From: Neocallimastix lanati (nom. inval.)
Taxonomy: Eukaryota; Neocallimastigomycota; Neocallimastigomycetes; Neocallimastigales; Neocallimastigaceae
Assembly: GCA_016946835.1 (NCBI GenBank)
Contig: JACVTC010000046.1
Location: 471,001-535,000 of the forward strand
Length of the DNA stretch: 64,000 bases
Direction of reading: 5' to 3'
Below, piece after piece: positions 31,247 to 42,616 of this stretch. Position numbers and translations under genes: made by a program. A model generated the notes under the pieces. It was not told the origin of the DNA, did no database searches, and was given only the letters and a program-made list of their open reading frames with translations. The first letter of the stretch is position 1; the number at the start of each line of letters is the position of its first letter.

Positions 31247-31376
31247 TATAAGAGAAATAATTAAAATAAAATTATTAATAAACAAATAAAATATAATAAT
31301 TTATTTTAAAAATTTTTATAATTTTTACTTTTTCTTGGAGTGTATTAAACTCTTCAATACTTATTGTATTACTCAT
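26102..31376 (-). CDS. GRIPAP1/GRASP-1-like coiled-coil protein
   Basis: A gene of about 14 exons, from MSNTISIEEFNTLQEKV at 31376 to a stop at 26102, read through short AT-rich introns. The product, about 1,200 residues, is almost entirely coiled coil, with Asn/Glu-rich insertions (29400-29640; an Asn run at 28513-28550). Several points match the GRIPAP1 order: an N-terminal SxEEFxxxQ start; IKDLQKQLIKERKTLL, comparable to the LKDLKRQLxxERK motif, followed by a Ser-rich linker with MNSPNQS; ELATKSKILQQYIL, like the DLCRKSAIIETYV motif; and NQKLQKLVEELTTKNMVLKE near the end, like NKKLQNMLEEQLTKNM. In animals GRASP-1 is a Rab4-linked endosomal recycling adaptor. The apparent start at 28926 lies inside an exon that continues upstream to about 29060. 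Generic coiled-coil similarity is the main alternative. Confidence 0.66.
29157..29196. repeat. Poly-A tract in an intron of the GRIPAP1-like gene
   Basis: About 40 A; on the coding strand this is a poly-T tract upstream of the acceptor. Confidence 0.9.
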
Positions 31377-32321
31377 GTTATTATTTATGTTTATTTATAT
31401 GTTCATAAATCACGTAATAAAATTATATCCTTAAAAAGAAAATATTAATTTTTAGAGTAATATGATTTTTTTTTTTAATAATTAATATTATCACTTTTTA
31501 TTTAATGATAAATATAATTATTTCTATATTACTTTTTTTATACAACAATATTATATATTTTATTTAAAACACAAAATATAAAGTATTGTTTATTAAGTAA
31601 ATTTAATTAAATTCAAATTTTAAAAAAAAAAAAAATAAAATAAAATAAAAAAAATATAAAGACAAAAAAAGTAGAATAAAAATTATATTACTTATTATGA
31701 TTAAATCTTATTTTATATTAAACATATATTGTATTTATTAAATTTATATTAAAGCAATAAAATATTGATTTGGAATATTAACAATAGATTTTATTTTTAC
31801 CAGCAAATTTAACATAAATTTAAAAATTTATTATTATTATTAAATTTCCAAACAATGTAACAATTCAACCCTAACCAAGATTTCGGTTATAAACTCTGGT
31901 AGTACAATAATTATAGCAAATTACAAATTTAATTTAAATATAATGGTCATGTGATATTATAAACTTATTAACATTATAAATTTTGATTTTTAATATATAA
32001 AAACGAAGACAAAATAAAGTAAAATATAGAAAATAACTTTAAAATAATTGTATTTTTATTTTAATACTTTAAATAAAATAAAATAAATACTGAAGTATTA
32101 TAAATTATTAATTTTTTATTTATTTTTTATTTTCTTTTTATTTTTTATTTTATTTTATTATTATTATTTTATATTTATATTTTTATTGCTTTATTTATTT
32201 ATTTATTTATTTATTATTTTATTATTTCATTATTTTATTAATGATAGAAATATAATTTATTTATATAATACTTTTATATAAAAAAAATAATTATATTATT
32301 TTTGATATTTGACTTTGATTT
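31377..32321. other. Intergenic region
   Basis: AT-rich. A GC-richer patch at about 31858-31910 contains ACCCTAACC and a facing GGTTAT. Otherwise no gene-like signal. Confidence 0.65.
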
Positions 32322-32636
32322 TTATTTTGATTTTTTAACATTTTTATAACCTTTCTTATTAATTTCATTATAATAATCTAAAAATTCTTGTTTATCTTTT
32401 GCACCTAAACCAGTTTTACGAATACGAAGAACTTGTCCTATAAGTTTACTTATATGAGCACCTAATTGTCCTTCAACAACAGAATTTGGTAATTCTGCTT
32501 GAGCAGCAATATCATTAAATTGTGATTCTTCAGATGTAAGATATTTTACAGTCATAGCATGATGGATCTAATTGAATAATATGTTGTTCAATATACATTT
32601 TTTTAATAATTTAATATTTTTATAATTTATTATTAC

Positions 32637-32687
<51 letters not shown>

Positions 32688-33307
32688 GATTTACCTTAGA
32701 ACAAAGTTGATAAAAGTGAACAAACTTGGATCCAACAGTATATGAAACGTTATGACCATAGAATTGATATCTTAATTTTTTTTTTTTTTAAAAAAAAAAA
32801 AATAATAAATAAATAAATAAATAAATAAATTTTATATAACAAAATTTTAAAATGATTAACTTTGATAACATATTTTAATTTATTATTAATAAATTTATAT
32901 AGCATACTTAATTGAATAAACATGAAGAGTTATATCATCTTTTGGAGTAAATTCTTTAAAAACAGGAAGAAATTTTAATAATCCTTTTCCATTTGTTGTT
33001 GTACCCTTTTTAATTCGAAATATTTTTAAAATTAAGTTATTATATTTAATAAAAAAAAAAAGGTTTGTTATATGAATAAATATATAATTAATTCATACTT
33101 CTGGGAAAACAACAATTGGACCCTTTTTTTGTTCTTTAGATTCTTTAATTATATCCTTTAATGATAGAGCACCTTCTTCTTCTTTTAATTCTGGATACGA
33201 GCCATTACTCTTAATAGCTTCTAAAAAGCTAATTTGTTTGACTTTTCCATCTTCAAAAATTTTAACAAAAACTGGATTAAACCTTTTCATTAAAAAAATA
33301 TATATAA

Positions 33308-33338
<31 letters not shown>

Positions 33339-34243
33339 AATGATTAATTCTTAGAATTAAAAAATTACTGAAACCAAAAATTATAAATTATTAATAATAT
33401 AAATCAAATATTAATTATTCTTTTAAAATTAATACTAACTTTGAAAAGAAATAAATAATATCAACATATGATTGACAATTACAAGCAATTATATCTCCAT
33501 GATTGACACTAGTAGTTTCTTTTTTAGTATGTTTACGTCTGTAAAAAAATTATATAATTAGTATTTAATATATATAATTATAATCTTTGTTAATATAATA
33601 AAGTTTACCCTCTTGTTAAAGTAACTTTTTGAGAATCAATCCAATTAAATCCCATATAAAGTAAAACTAATCTTGCTTCACAACTGAAAAATAATTTTCC
33701 CACAATCCATTTCAATGGACCTGGAATCTTTATCAATTTAAATATTAATATATATTTTGAATAAGAAATATATTAATATTAAACATAAATATTAATTAAG
33801 TCAAATATAATTTTTATAATATATAATATTTTATTTATTTACAATTATTAATATTAAATTTTGTATTAAATATATAATAAAAATAAATAAGATGAAAATA
33901 AATCTAATTGTTGCTAATGGTGGTCCAAGAATAAATGTGTTTAGGAAATATAAAATGCTATCTAAAGCTGAATTAGATTTCGGTGGCTATTATTACAATT
34001 TTCATTTATTTTATTTAATTAAATATAAAAAATTAATTTAAATAATATATTTTGATTTTTTTGTTTTAAATATATTATTAAATTTACCTTCAAGGGTAAG
34101 AAAGGTTGAATACCAGTACCTAATTTTAAATAAATTATTTTATTGTTTATTAGTAAAAACATATTTCTTATTTGATTATAAATTTCCAATTACGTAATTA
34201 CTATAAAAATACCTGAATCTCTCCAATGTGAATACTTTTCCAT
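32322..34243 (-). CDS. LOA1/VPS66-like lysophospholipid acyltransferase
   Basis: The protein starts MEKYSHWRDSGTGIQPFLP over two exons, the characteristic N-terminus of fungal Loa1 (Vps66), a lysophosphatidic acid:oleoyl-CoA acyltransferase of ER and lipid droplets. A hydrophobic segment follows (LDSILYFLNTFILGPPLA), then KWIVGKLFFSCEARLVLLY. The PlsC-type block I reads NCQSYVDIIYFF (about 33485-33450), then FNPVFVKIF, VVFPE (with the F-P-E of the PlsC block) and GTTTNGKGLLKF. The C-terminus is Lys-rich and stops at 32322. About nine exons and 330 residues, the usual size. In block I the histidine of the NHxxxxD signature is Cys (AAT TGT CAA). I do not know whether that holds across the LOA1 family, so activity is uncertain. 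It is divergently paired with the LRRC34-like gene, starts being 644 bp apart. Confidence 0.78.
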
Positions 34244-34599
34244 TATATCTATATTATATTTCTATTAATAGTTTTTTTTTTATTATTATTATTTTTACTT
34301 ATTCTAATTCTTTTTTGTTTCTTTTTTTTTTTTTTGTTTGGTATTTTTTTTTTAAAAAAATAAAAAATTTATATATATAAATCTTTTTATTTAATTATTC
34401 CTTTGATTATTTTTTTTTTAATTTTGTTTGTTCCTTTTTGGAAGTTGTTTACTTTTAATATATTTTGACAATTTTTTAAATCTATATTTTTTTAGCCTAA
34501 TAATAAATATAATAACTTGAAATAATGTATGAATACCTGAATACGTATATTACAAATTAATTTTTTGATTTAATCTTAATAAATAATAAATATAACTTT

Positions 34600-34655
<56 letters not shown>

Positions 34656-34886
34656 TTCACTCATTTATTTATTTATTTATCATTTAATCTTTTTAAAATT
34701 AAATTTTAATTATAAACATTTTAATTAATTTAATAAGTAAACAAAAAAAAAAAAAAAAACTTTTTTATAAATTTTTATAAACTATTTTTATAAATATTTT
34801 AAAAAATTCATAATATAAATTCAAATAATAATTGAAATTAATAACTGTTATTTAAAAGAAATTAAAAATTAAACATTAAATAAGCA
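34244..34886. promoter_or_regulatory. Shared upstream region of a divergent gene pair
   Basis: 643 bp between the ATGs of the LOA1-like (-) and LRRC34-like (+) genes, so both promoters must lie here. It holds T tracts, a (TTTA)n array (about 34603-34680) and an A tract (34742-34758). No specific binding site can be named. Confidence 0.5.
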
Positions 34887-35712
34887 ATGAATGCCTTGGA
34901 GGAAGATTTAAGTAAAGAAATATCTGAATATACTGAAGAATATCAACTATATTGCAAAAATAATAATATTAAAATTAGAAATGAACTAGTTTCGTTTTTA
35001 ACAAATCAAACAATTTCTGGGTAATATAGAAATGAATATTTGTTATATATATATATATATATTTTTTCTTAAAATAACTACAATCATTGTTAACAAATAA
35101 ATTATATTAAAGTACCATACCAGAAGAACTTGCTCTTAAAGGAAATAGTGAAGAGCTTCGTAATTGTAGAATTGATAATAATCAAATTCTGGGTATCTTA
35201 TATCCACTTAAATATACGTCATTTATTACAGTAATCGACCTTCGTTTTAATGTTATTACTGATGAAGGAGCCGAAACTATAGCAAGATTTTTATTGGTAT
35301 AAAAATAAATAATAATAAAAATTTAAAGTATAATATAAAATTTTTATCCATATCAATGGAAACGTCATAATTAATATACTGTTAAACACACATAATAGGA
35401 TAATAAATCAGTTAAATCTTTAATTTTAAAATCAAATGATATTGGTTCTCGTGGTGCTGCATGCATTTCAAAAGCATTACATATTAATGAACATTTAAGT
35501 CATTTAGATATTAGTTGTAATCCTATAGGTCAGGAAGGTGGTTTAGCTATTGCTTCTATGTTACAAGTAATGTCAATAATAATAATAATAATATATAAAA
35601 TATTTTCATATAAAATACACTCTTTTATTACGTATTATTCGAATGAGTTGAAAAAAAATAACATTAAAAAAAAATTAAAAATAAAAATAAAAAATATGTA
35701 TATAATAAATAA

Positions 35713-35752
<40 letters not shown>

Positions 35753-36763
35753 ATCTAATTATGTTTTTAAACATACAAAGATTAATACTTCTTTGAAAAA
35801 ATTAGAAGTTTATTCTTGTTCTTTAAATTCTGTTGCGGTAATTGCTTTGGCAACAGTGCTTCGTAACAATACAACCTTAACATATATAGATTTTTCTGAT
35901 AATTTTCAAAATACACATAATTTAACACAAAGTGTTCAAAATGCATTAATGTTACATATTGCTAATATGATTAAATATAACAGTTATTTATATGATTTAA
36001 GAATGCAAAAAATGTGTATAACTGATTGGGCAATGGTAGATTTTTTAGAAAAAACAATAAAGATTAACACAGAATTAAGGGTATTGGATTTAAGTAGGTA
36101 AAATTAAAATATATTTTTTTTCAATATAAACTATTTCGTAATCATTTTGAATAAAAATAAATAATAATAAAATAAAAAATAACAAATAAAAAATAAAGTA
36201 AAATAAATAAATAAATAAATAGTGAAGTAAAAAAATAAAAATAATAATAGCATTAAGTAAAATATTAATAAAAATAAAATAAATAATACAATAAAATTAT
36301 TATATAATGTAATATAATTTAAAATAAAAAAATAAAATAAAATAAAATATATCATAATAAAGTTATCCTTTTAATATTTTAAAGCAATAAATTAACCAGA
36401 GATGGATGTGTTGCATTATGTTCTGCTTTACATTATCATCAATCGTTAAAATCATTGAGACTTTCACATTGCACAGTTCAAGATGAAGGGGCAGATGCTG
36501 TCAAAGAATTATTACTTGCCAATGAAGTTATTGAAGGGTAAATATGAATATATACATAAGATTTTTCTTAAATTATATATATACTAATAATAATTATATC
36601 AATTATTTATTTATAAAAAATTAGAGTTTTTCTAGATTATAATAAAATTACACGTATAGGAATTAAAAGTATAGCTGATGCTTTAAAAGTAAATAAAAAC
36701 TTAAAAATCATTTTATTATGGGGAAATATTTGGGATACCGAAGCTTGCAATGTAATATTATAG

Positions 36764-36816
<53 letters not shown>

Positions 36817-37278
36817 CTTACTTAAATTGATTTTATTAAATTTAATTTACTTATTTTATTTTATTTATTTTATATATTTTATATATTTTATTTATTATAT
36901 TAATTATATTATATTATTTTAATAATATTTATTATGTTATAATAGATCTTTTCAAATTTAGTAGGAGGACCAGTAGAATCATTTAAATGTGAACCTGATG
37001 CTGATAGAACTCTTCCAAAGCACTATAATAAAAGTGGACCCATAAGAAAAAATCCTAATAATAGAGAAGTCACTAATATTGATGGAGAATTTCATTATCT
37101 TACAAATAATTATTATACACCATGTCAGTTAGCAGATAAAATTTATCAAAAATCTCGAATTCATCCAAATAATACTGATGTAGTATTTTATGAAGTTGAA
37201 GGTGTTCTTAATGTATCAAGAAATATCATTGATTTAGAAAAAGAACCTGATGAATTCATGTAATAATTAAATATATAA

Positions 37279-37338
<60 letters not shown>

Positions 37339-37443
37339 AAAATAAAATAAATAAATAAATAAAAAATTATTAACATTTATTTTTATATAATTATTATAAA
37401 ATCTAGTGATTTCTATTCCAATACAGAAAAACCTACTCTTTAA
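34887..37443 (+). CDS. LRRC34-like leucine-rich repeat protein
   Basis: Seven or eight exons encode ribonuclease-inhibitor-type leucine-rich repeats of about 28 residues (for example VIDLRFNVITDEGAETIA, LILKSNDIGSRGAACISKAL, LDISCNPIGQEGGLAIASML, LRVLDLS, SLRLSHCTVQDEGADAVKEL). Two features point to LRRC34 rather than a generic LRR protein: the KKLEVYSCSLNSVAVIALAT segment, which parallels LRRC34's aberrant middle repeat, and the end, with ILLWGNIWDTEACNIFSNL followed later by HPNNTDVVFYEVEGVLNVS, corresponding to the family's P-D-N-T-D-V...V-D-G-x-x-x-x-x tail. A 50-residue insertion separates these two pieces. The last exon joins at ATCTAG|TGATTT and stops at 37443. In vertebrates LRRC34 is expressed in germ line and stem cells; its molecular role is poorly known. 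Other NLR-like LRR proteins cannot be fully excluded. Confidence 0.7.
36766..36816. repeat. (TTTA)n in an LRRC34-like intron
   Basis: About 13 tetranucleotide units just after the GT donor at the end of the IFSNL-preceding exon. Confidence 0.85.
37285..37336. repeat. Poly-A tract in the last LRRC34-like intron
   Basis: About 52 A, the longest homopolymer noted in the window. Confidence 0.9.
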
Positions 37444-37852
37444 AATGATATATATAATTATATTAAATAGTTATACGCTAATAGAATTAATGAAATATAA
37501 TAACAATAAAAATAATAACTAAAATTAAGGACATTAATATTTTATCTTTAATGATAAAAGATTTTTAACATACAAAATAAAATTACCATATTTAAAAATT
37601 TATTATAAATATAAATATTACAATATTAAATTTATTATTAATAAAATGAAATTCATAATATTAAATAAAATAAAATAATTTATAAAAGAAATAATTTAAT
37701 TATATTTTATTATATTTTCTGGGTATTAACAGCATCTAGTTTCCTAAAGATTATTATAATATCTTACAATAATATTATTATTAATATCGTATAATATCTT
37801 AAATTAATAACTAAAAATTCATTATTACTATTAATATTATTATTATTATTAT

Positions 37853-37912
37853 TAGTAGTAGTAGTAGTAGTAGTAGTAAAAGTAGTAGTAGTAGTAATAG
37901 TAGAAGTATAAT
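37853..37912. repeat. Imperfect (AGT)n microsatellite
   Basis: About 20 units with a few substitutions, immediately after an (ATT)n run. Confidence 0.9.
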
Positions 37913-38089
37913 CATTATTATTAAATTATTAAATGTAATCTATTTTATTCATTTTTATTAAACTTTAAGACATTAATAATTATTAGCTTTAACCTAGTTA
38001 TTATAAACAATGATTGTATATCATTCATTGACATAAAAAACATATTAATTTTAAATCATGATTTAACATACTTTTAATATTATTACAGT

Positions 38090-39241
38090 TTTATTTTATT
38101 TATTTTATTTTATTTTATTTTATTTTATTTTATTTTATTTTATTTTATTTTATTTTATTTTATTTTATTTTATTTTATTTTATTTTATTTTATTTTATTT
38201 TATTTTATTTTATTTTATTTTATTTTATTTTATTTTATTTTATTTTATTTTATTTTATTTTATTTTATTCAATTTGTACTTTATACTTATATTCTACTAT
38301 TTATTTTATTTTATTTTATTTTATTTTATTTTATTTTATTTTATTTTATTTTATTTTATTTTATTTTATTTTATTTTATTTTATTTTATTTTATTTTATT
38401 TTATTTTATTTTATTTTATTTTATTTTATTTTATTTTATTTTATTTTATTTTATTTTATTTTATTTTATTTTATTTTATTTTATTTTATTTTATTTTATT
38501 TTATTTTATTTTATTTTATTTTATTTTATTTTATTTTATTTTATTTTATTTTATTTTATTTTATTTTATTTTATTTTATTTTATTTTATTTTATTTTATT
38601 TTATTTTATTTTATTTTATTTTATTTTATTTTATTTTATTTTATTTTATTTTATTTTATTTTATTTTATTTTATTTTATTTTATTTTATTTTATTTTATT
38701 TTATTTTATTTTATTTTATTTTATTTTATTTTATTTTATTTTATTTTATTTTATTTTATTTTATTTTATTTTATTTTATTTTATTTTATTTTATTTTATT
38801 TTATTTTATTTTATTTTATTTTATTTTATTTTATTTTATTTTATTTTATTTTATTTTATTTTATTTTATTTTATTTTATTTTATTTTATTTTATTTTATT
38901 TTATTTTATTTTATTTTATTTTATTTTATTTATTTTATTTTATTTTATTTTATTTTATTTTATTTTATTTTATTTTATTTTATTTTATTTATTTTATTTT
39001 ATTTTATTTTATTTTATTTTATTTTATTTTATTTTATTTTATTTTATTTTATTTTATTTTATTTTATTTTATTTTATTTTATTTTATTTTATTTTATTTT
39101 ATTTTATTTTATTTTATTTTATTTTATTTTATTTTATTCAATCTGTACTTTCTTAATTAATATTCTACTATTTATTTTATTTTATTTTATTTTATTTTAT
39201 TTTATTTTATTTTATTTTATTTTATTTTATTTTATTTTATT
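38090..39241. repeat. (TTTTA)n satellite, about 1.15 kb
   Basis: Pentanucleotide array of more than 200 units with short-unit slips near 38930 and 38990. Two closely similar non-repeat interruptions, near 38270-38303 and 39139-39172, split it into three blocks. Confidence 0.97.
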
Positions 39242-39631
39242 CTTATTTTTATTTTTATTATTATAAAAATTATTATTGTAATTATTACTTATTGTTATTA
39301 TTACATTTTATATTTTAATTATTTATTAATTTATTATTATCAATTTCTTCATTTATTATCAATTTATATATATATATATGTATATAATATATTTGTTTTG
39401 TGTTGTTTTTATTTAATTTTATAATAAAATTTTGGTAAAACATAAAGATTCCAAGTATAAGTTATTAAATTATAATAAATAGTCAGTGAATATCATATAT
39501 TTAACAATTATTTATTTATTCATTTATTCATTTATTTACTTATTTTATTTATTTTTATTTTTATTTTATTTTAATAATTTAGTTTTATTATTATTGTTGT
39601 TATACTTATTCTTATCTATTTATTTGTTTAT

Positions 39632-40502
39632 TCAATTCATTTTCTTATTATTTTGTATATTTGATTGACTATTTGTATATTTATTAATATGGTTTTCCCT
39701 TTCTTTTCTCTTTTTTTCAATTACTGAATTAAGATATTCAGTTAATAATCTTGAATCATCTGCAATAATACCATTAGCTCTAACTTTTCGTATATTTTCT
39801 AATACATTTATATCATTCGTTATATCATTTATATTAGAAAATACAAATACTGGTATACCACGAGCATTCATATGCATATTTAATTTATACTTCAGGAATG
39901 AATATTTTTTAATATTTCTTGAAATAAGCACTGATTCATTGATATTAATAAATGGTAAGGCACCAATAAAATCATAAAAGACTATTCTAACTATACGAGA
40001 CCAAGAAAAAAATAATGGAATTTTTTTGTTAGTCTCAAAAAGATATCTCCCAATTTTTTCATGATCAAAACTTCCCCATATTGTAATGCTTTCTCTATCA
40101 TATTCTTTAATAAGCTCATTAACTATATCAACTAATTCAGTCGAATCAGAAACAAAATTCAAAATAAATGGAATATCCGGAAATTCTTTAAATATTTCAT
40201 CTAAAAGAGGAATTTGAAGTTGATCTTCATCAATTTTTGAATTTTGAAGAAGTCCTTTTTGCTTTTCAGTAAGCACAAGTTTTGGTAATTCTGAATAATT
40301 AAGATTTTTAATTTTTCCGCTATAATTACCTCCAATACTTGATAAATCTTCATTTCTAATTAAAACAACCTTCATATTATTTTATTAATGATAATAAATG
40401 CATTTATTCATTTATTTTATGATAAAATGATTAATTTATCATATTTATAAATTAAAATAATAAATATTGTTAATAATTATTTTCTTTTTTTTTTTTTTAA
40501 AA

Positions 40503-40534
<32 letters not shown>

Positions 40535-41014
40535 AAATTAAATATTTTACTTTTTTATCTTTCGTTAATTGAATATCAATCAGAACAACTTGAGCTCCAC
40601 CATTAAGTGCACGTTTTATTGATTCAATTGTATTTTCTAATAAAAAAGAAAACAATATATATTTTTTATATTGATTAAATTATAAACAAAAATGTTAAAA
40701 CATTTTAATCATAAAAAAAAAAAAAAAAAAATACCTGGAAATGATATTCTTTCTCCACGATTTGAAATATTTTCATAAGGATAAGATAATTTTGGTTTAT
40801 ATGACCAAATAACAAAGCCTGATAATACAAAAGAACAAAGGATATAAATCAAAAGCAATATTATAAATAATAAGCCATACTGGTAATACTTATTATAAAC
40901 TAAAAATTCCTGAATAATATCGTAATTATCCAAAATATATTTTGTAATTATTATCATTGAAGCAAAAGGAATAAATATCAAAAATGGAATTGAAAATCTT
41001 ATTATATCAACCAT
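39632..41014 (-). CDS. GDPD-family membrane protein, probably catalytically dead
   Basis: Three exons: 41014 to about 40737, about 40638-40550, and about 40372 to 39632. The N-terminus has two hydrophobic membrane segments (FLIFIPFASMIIITKYIL and QYGLLFIILLLIYILCSFVL), as in GDPD1/GDPD3-type glycerophosphodiester phosphodiesterases. The TIM-barrel signature follows: ISNRGERISFPENT where active enzymes have HRG...ENT; GGAQVVLIDIQLTKD where they have GAD.IELDVQLTKD; and KKVVLIRNEDL where they have VVIHDxTL. The C-terminal strand VFVFSNINDI and GIIADDSRLL fit the end of the barrel. Thus both catalytic histidines (to Asn and Arg) and the first metal-binding Glu (to Leu) are replaced, while ENT and the Asp remain. 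The fold is well supported. Loss of hydrolase activity is inferred from family knowledge. The splice joins keep frame. Confidence 0.8.
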
Positions 41015-41680
41015 TTTATATAATTCAAAATTTCAAACAAGAAAAATCAATTCTATTTTACTTTCTATCTCTATATAAATATGTTTTATATATAGATTTT
41101 TTTTTTTTTTTTTTTAATAAAAATAATAATAATTAAAAAAATATATATATATAATAAATTAATTTTATAAGAAATGTATTAAGAATTTAAATCTAATTTT
41201 TTATAGTAATTTTTATTGTGGCGTGATCTGTTAATTTATTATAAAATTAGTGGATGTTAATTCCTATTGTATAAATATTAATAAATATAGCTAATAAGAA
41301 TCATTAATTTTTTTTTTAAGCTTTTATCTTTATATTTTTTACAATATATTTATTTTCAAAATCACTAGTAATACTAAAATATTTTTAAATAAATTCCATT
41401 AATTAAAAAATATATTTGAATAGTAATAAAAAAAAAAAAAAAAATAAAAAAATTGAATCATAATAAATAAATAAATATAATCAATATTGTTAATAACAAC
41501 AATAAATAATTTTAAATAACTAAATTATACTAATAAATAAATGATAAATAGTAATTAATAATTAATAACTAACAAGAAAAAAAATAGGAAAAGTATTAAT
41601 TATTAATATAAAAGGATATAAAAAGATATAAATAATAAATAGAACTAAATAATAATCAATAAATTATTATATGTAATCCT

Positions 41681-41720
<40 letters not shown>

Positions 41721-42469
41721 GGCAGCAAACTTGTTTCATCTTTATTAATTAAAATATTACAATAATACAAAATAAATAATAAATTATATGTGTAATATAT
41801 AGTTACTAATAAATATTTAAAATAAATATTTAATATATATTATTTAATAAAAAAATAATAATATATATAAAAATATTTAAAAAATAAAAAAATTAGTAAA
41901 TTAGTACGTCTATGAAAATTACAATAATATAATTTATAAATTATTAATAATTATTAATATATAAGTAATAAATATTTGCAATGAATTATTTTCTTAATTC
42001 TTATTTTTTTAAATTAAAAAACAAAAAAACATATCATTTGATAATTAAATATTCATGTAATAAAAATTACAAATATTCCTTTTGAAAATTATTAAATTCA
42101 CCTATGCGGAAGGCGTATTTCAAATTTCATTTTTTCTCAAATTATTTACTATACTTATTTAATTTAATTTATATACATCACCAACTTTTAAATAAACACC
42201 ACACTTTCACTAATTTTAACTTCTTTTTTTTTAATATAATTTTTTATTTTTATTTTTATTTTTTTTTTTTTTTTATTTAAAGGATGATTGAATTCTTTTT
42301 TTTTTTTAAAAAAAAAAAAAATAATAATTTAATTATTTCACCCTTTTTTGTTATTAATTTATAATTTAAACATTAATTTATGTCATATTTGATTGTACTA
42401 ATAATTCTTTTTAATGTTGAAAAAAAAAAACTTTTTTTTGTTTCTTTTAATTGCAATATTAAGTAGAAA
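41015..42469. other. Gene-free AT-rich stretch
   Basis: Long T tract at about 41680-41717, adjoining a small GC-richer patch (41718-41740). Another short patch (about 42103-42120) contains ATGCGGAAGGCGTATTTC. No family recognised. Confidence 0.6.
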
Positions 42470-42616
42470 TTAAACTTTGTTCTTTTGATTGTTCTTTTCA
42501 GCTTTCTTTTGCTTGTATAACTTTTGTTCTTCCTTTTTTGCGGATTTAGACTTTGGCTTATTTCTTTCAGCCTTGGTTTGTGGGGCGGCCTTTTCCTTAT
42601 TAGATTTCTTACCCAT
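42470..42616 (-). CDS. Small Lys-rich basic protein (48 residues)
   Basis: A clean ATG-to-TAA frame beginning MGKKSNKEKAAPQTKAERNK, with 17 Lys and many Gln/Glu/Ala and no hydrophobic core. Its codons are unlike those of the neighbouring genes: Lys is largely AAG, Ala largely GCC/GCT, Thr ACC. The ORF is visibly GC-richer than anything around it except transposons. That pattern is usual for highly expressed genes, such as ribosome-associated proteins, in AT-rich fungi. The 5' side offers a possible leader intron (donor GTAATTATAT near 42712, acceptor TTAG near 42624), an arrangement common in such genes. I do not recognise the family; a small ribosome- or nucleic-acid-associated protein is a guess. 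A missed upstream coding exon cannot be excluded. Confidence 0.6.
   Translation of the reverse strand: MGKKSNKEKAAPQTKAERNKPKSKSAKKEEQKLYKQKKAEKNNQKNKV

Larger units (their letters stand above)
37444..39631. other. Intergenic region dominated by microsatellites
   Basis: Holds an (AGT)n array (about 37853-37912) and the large TTTTA satellite. The long ORF of alternating ILFYF residues here (38274-39266) is a direct translation of the pentanucleotide repeat, not a gene. Confidence 0.85.

Noticed and set aside
38274-39266. 330-codon ORF of repeating ILFYF
   Set aside because: A pure translation of the TTTTA satellite; no start context or gene signal.
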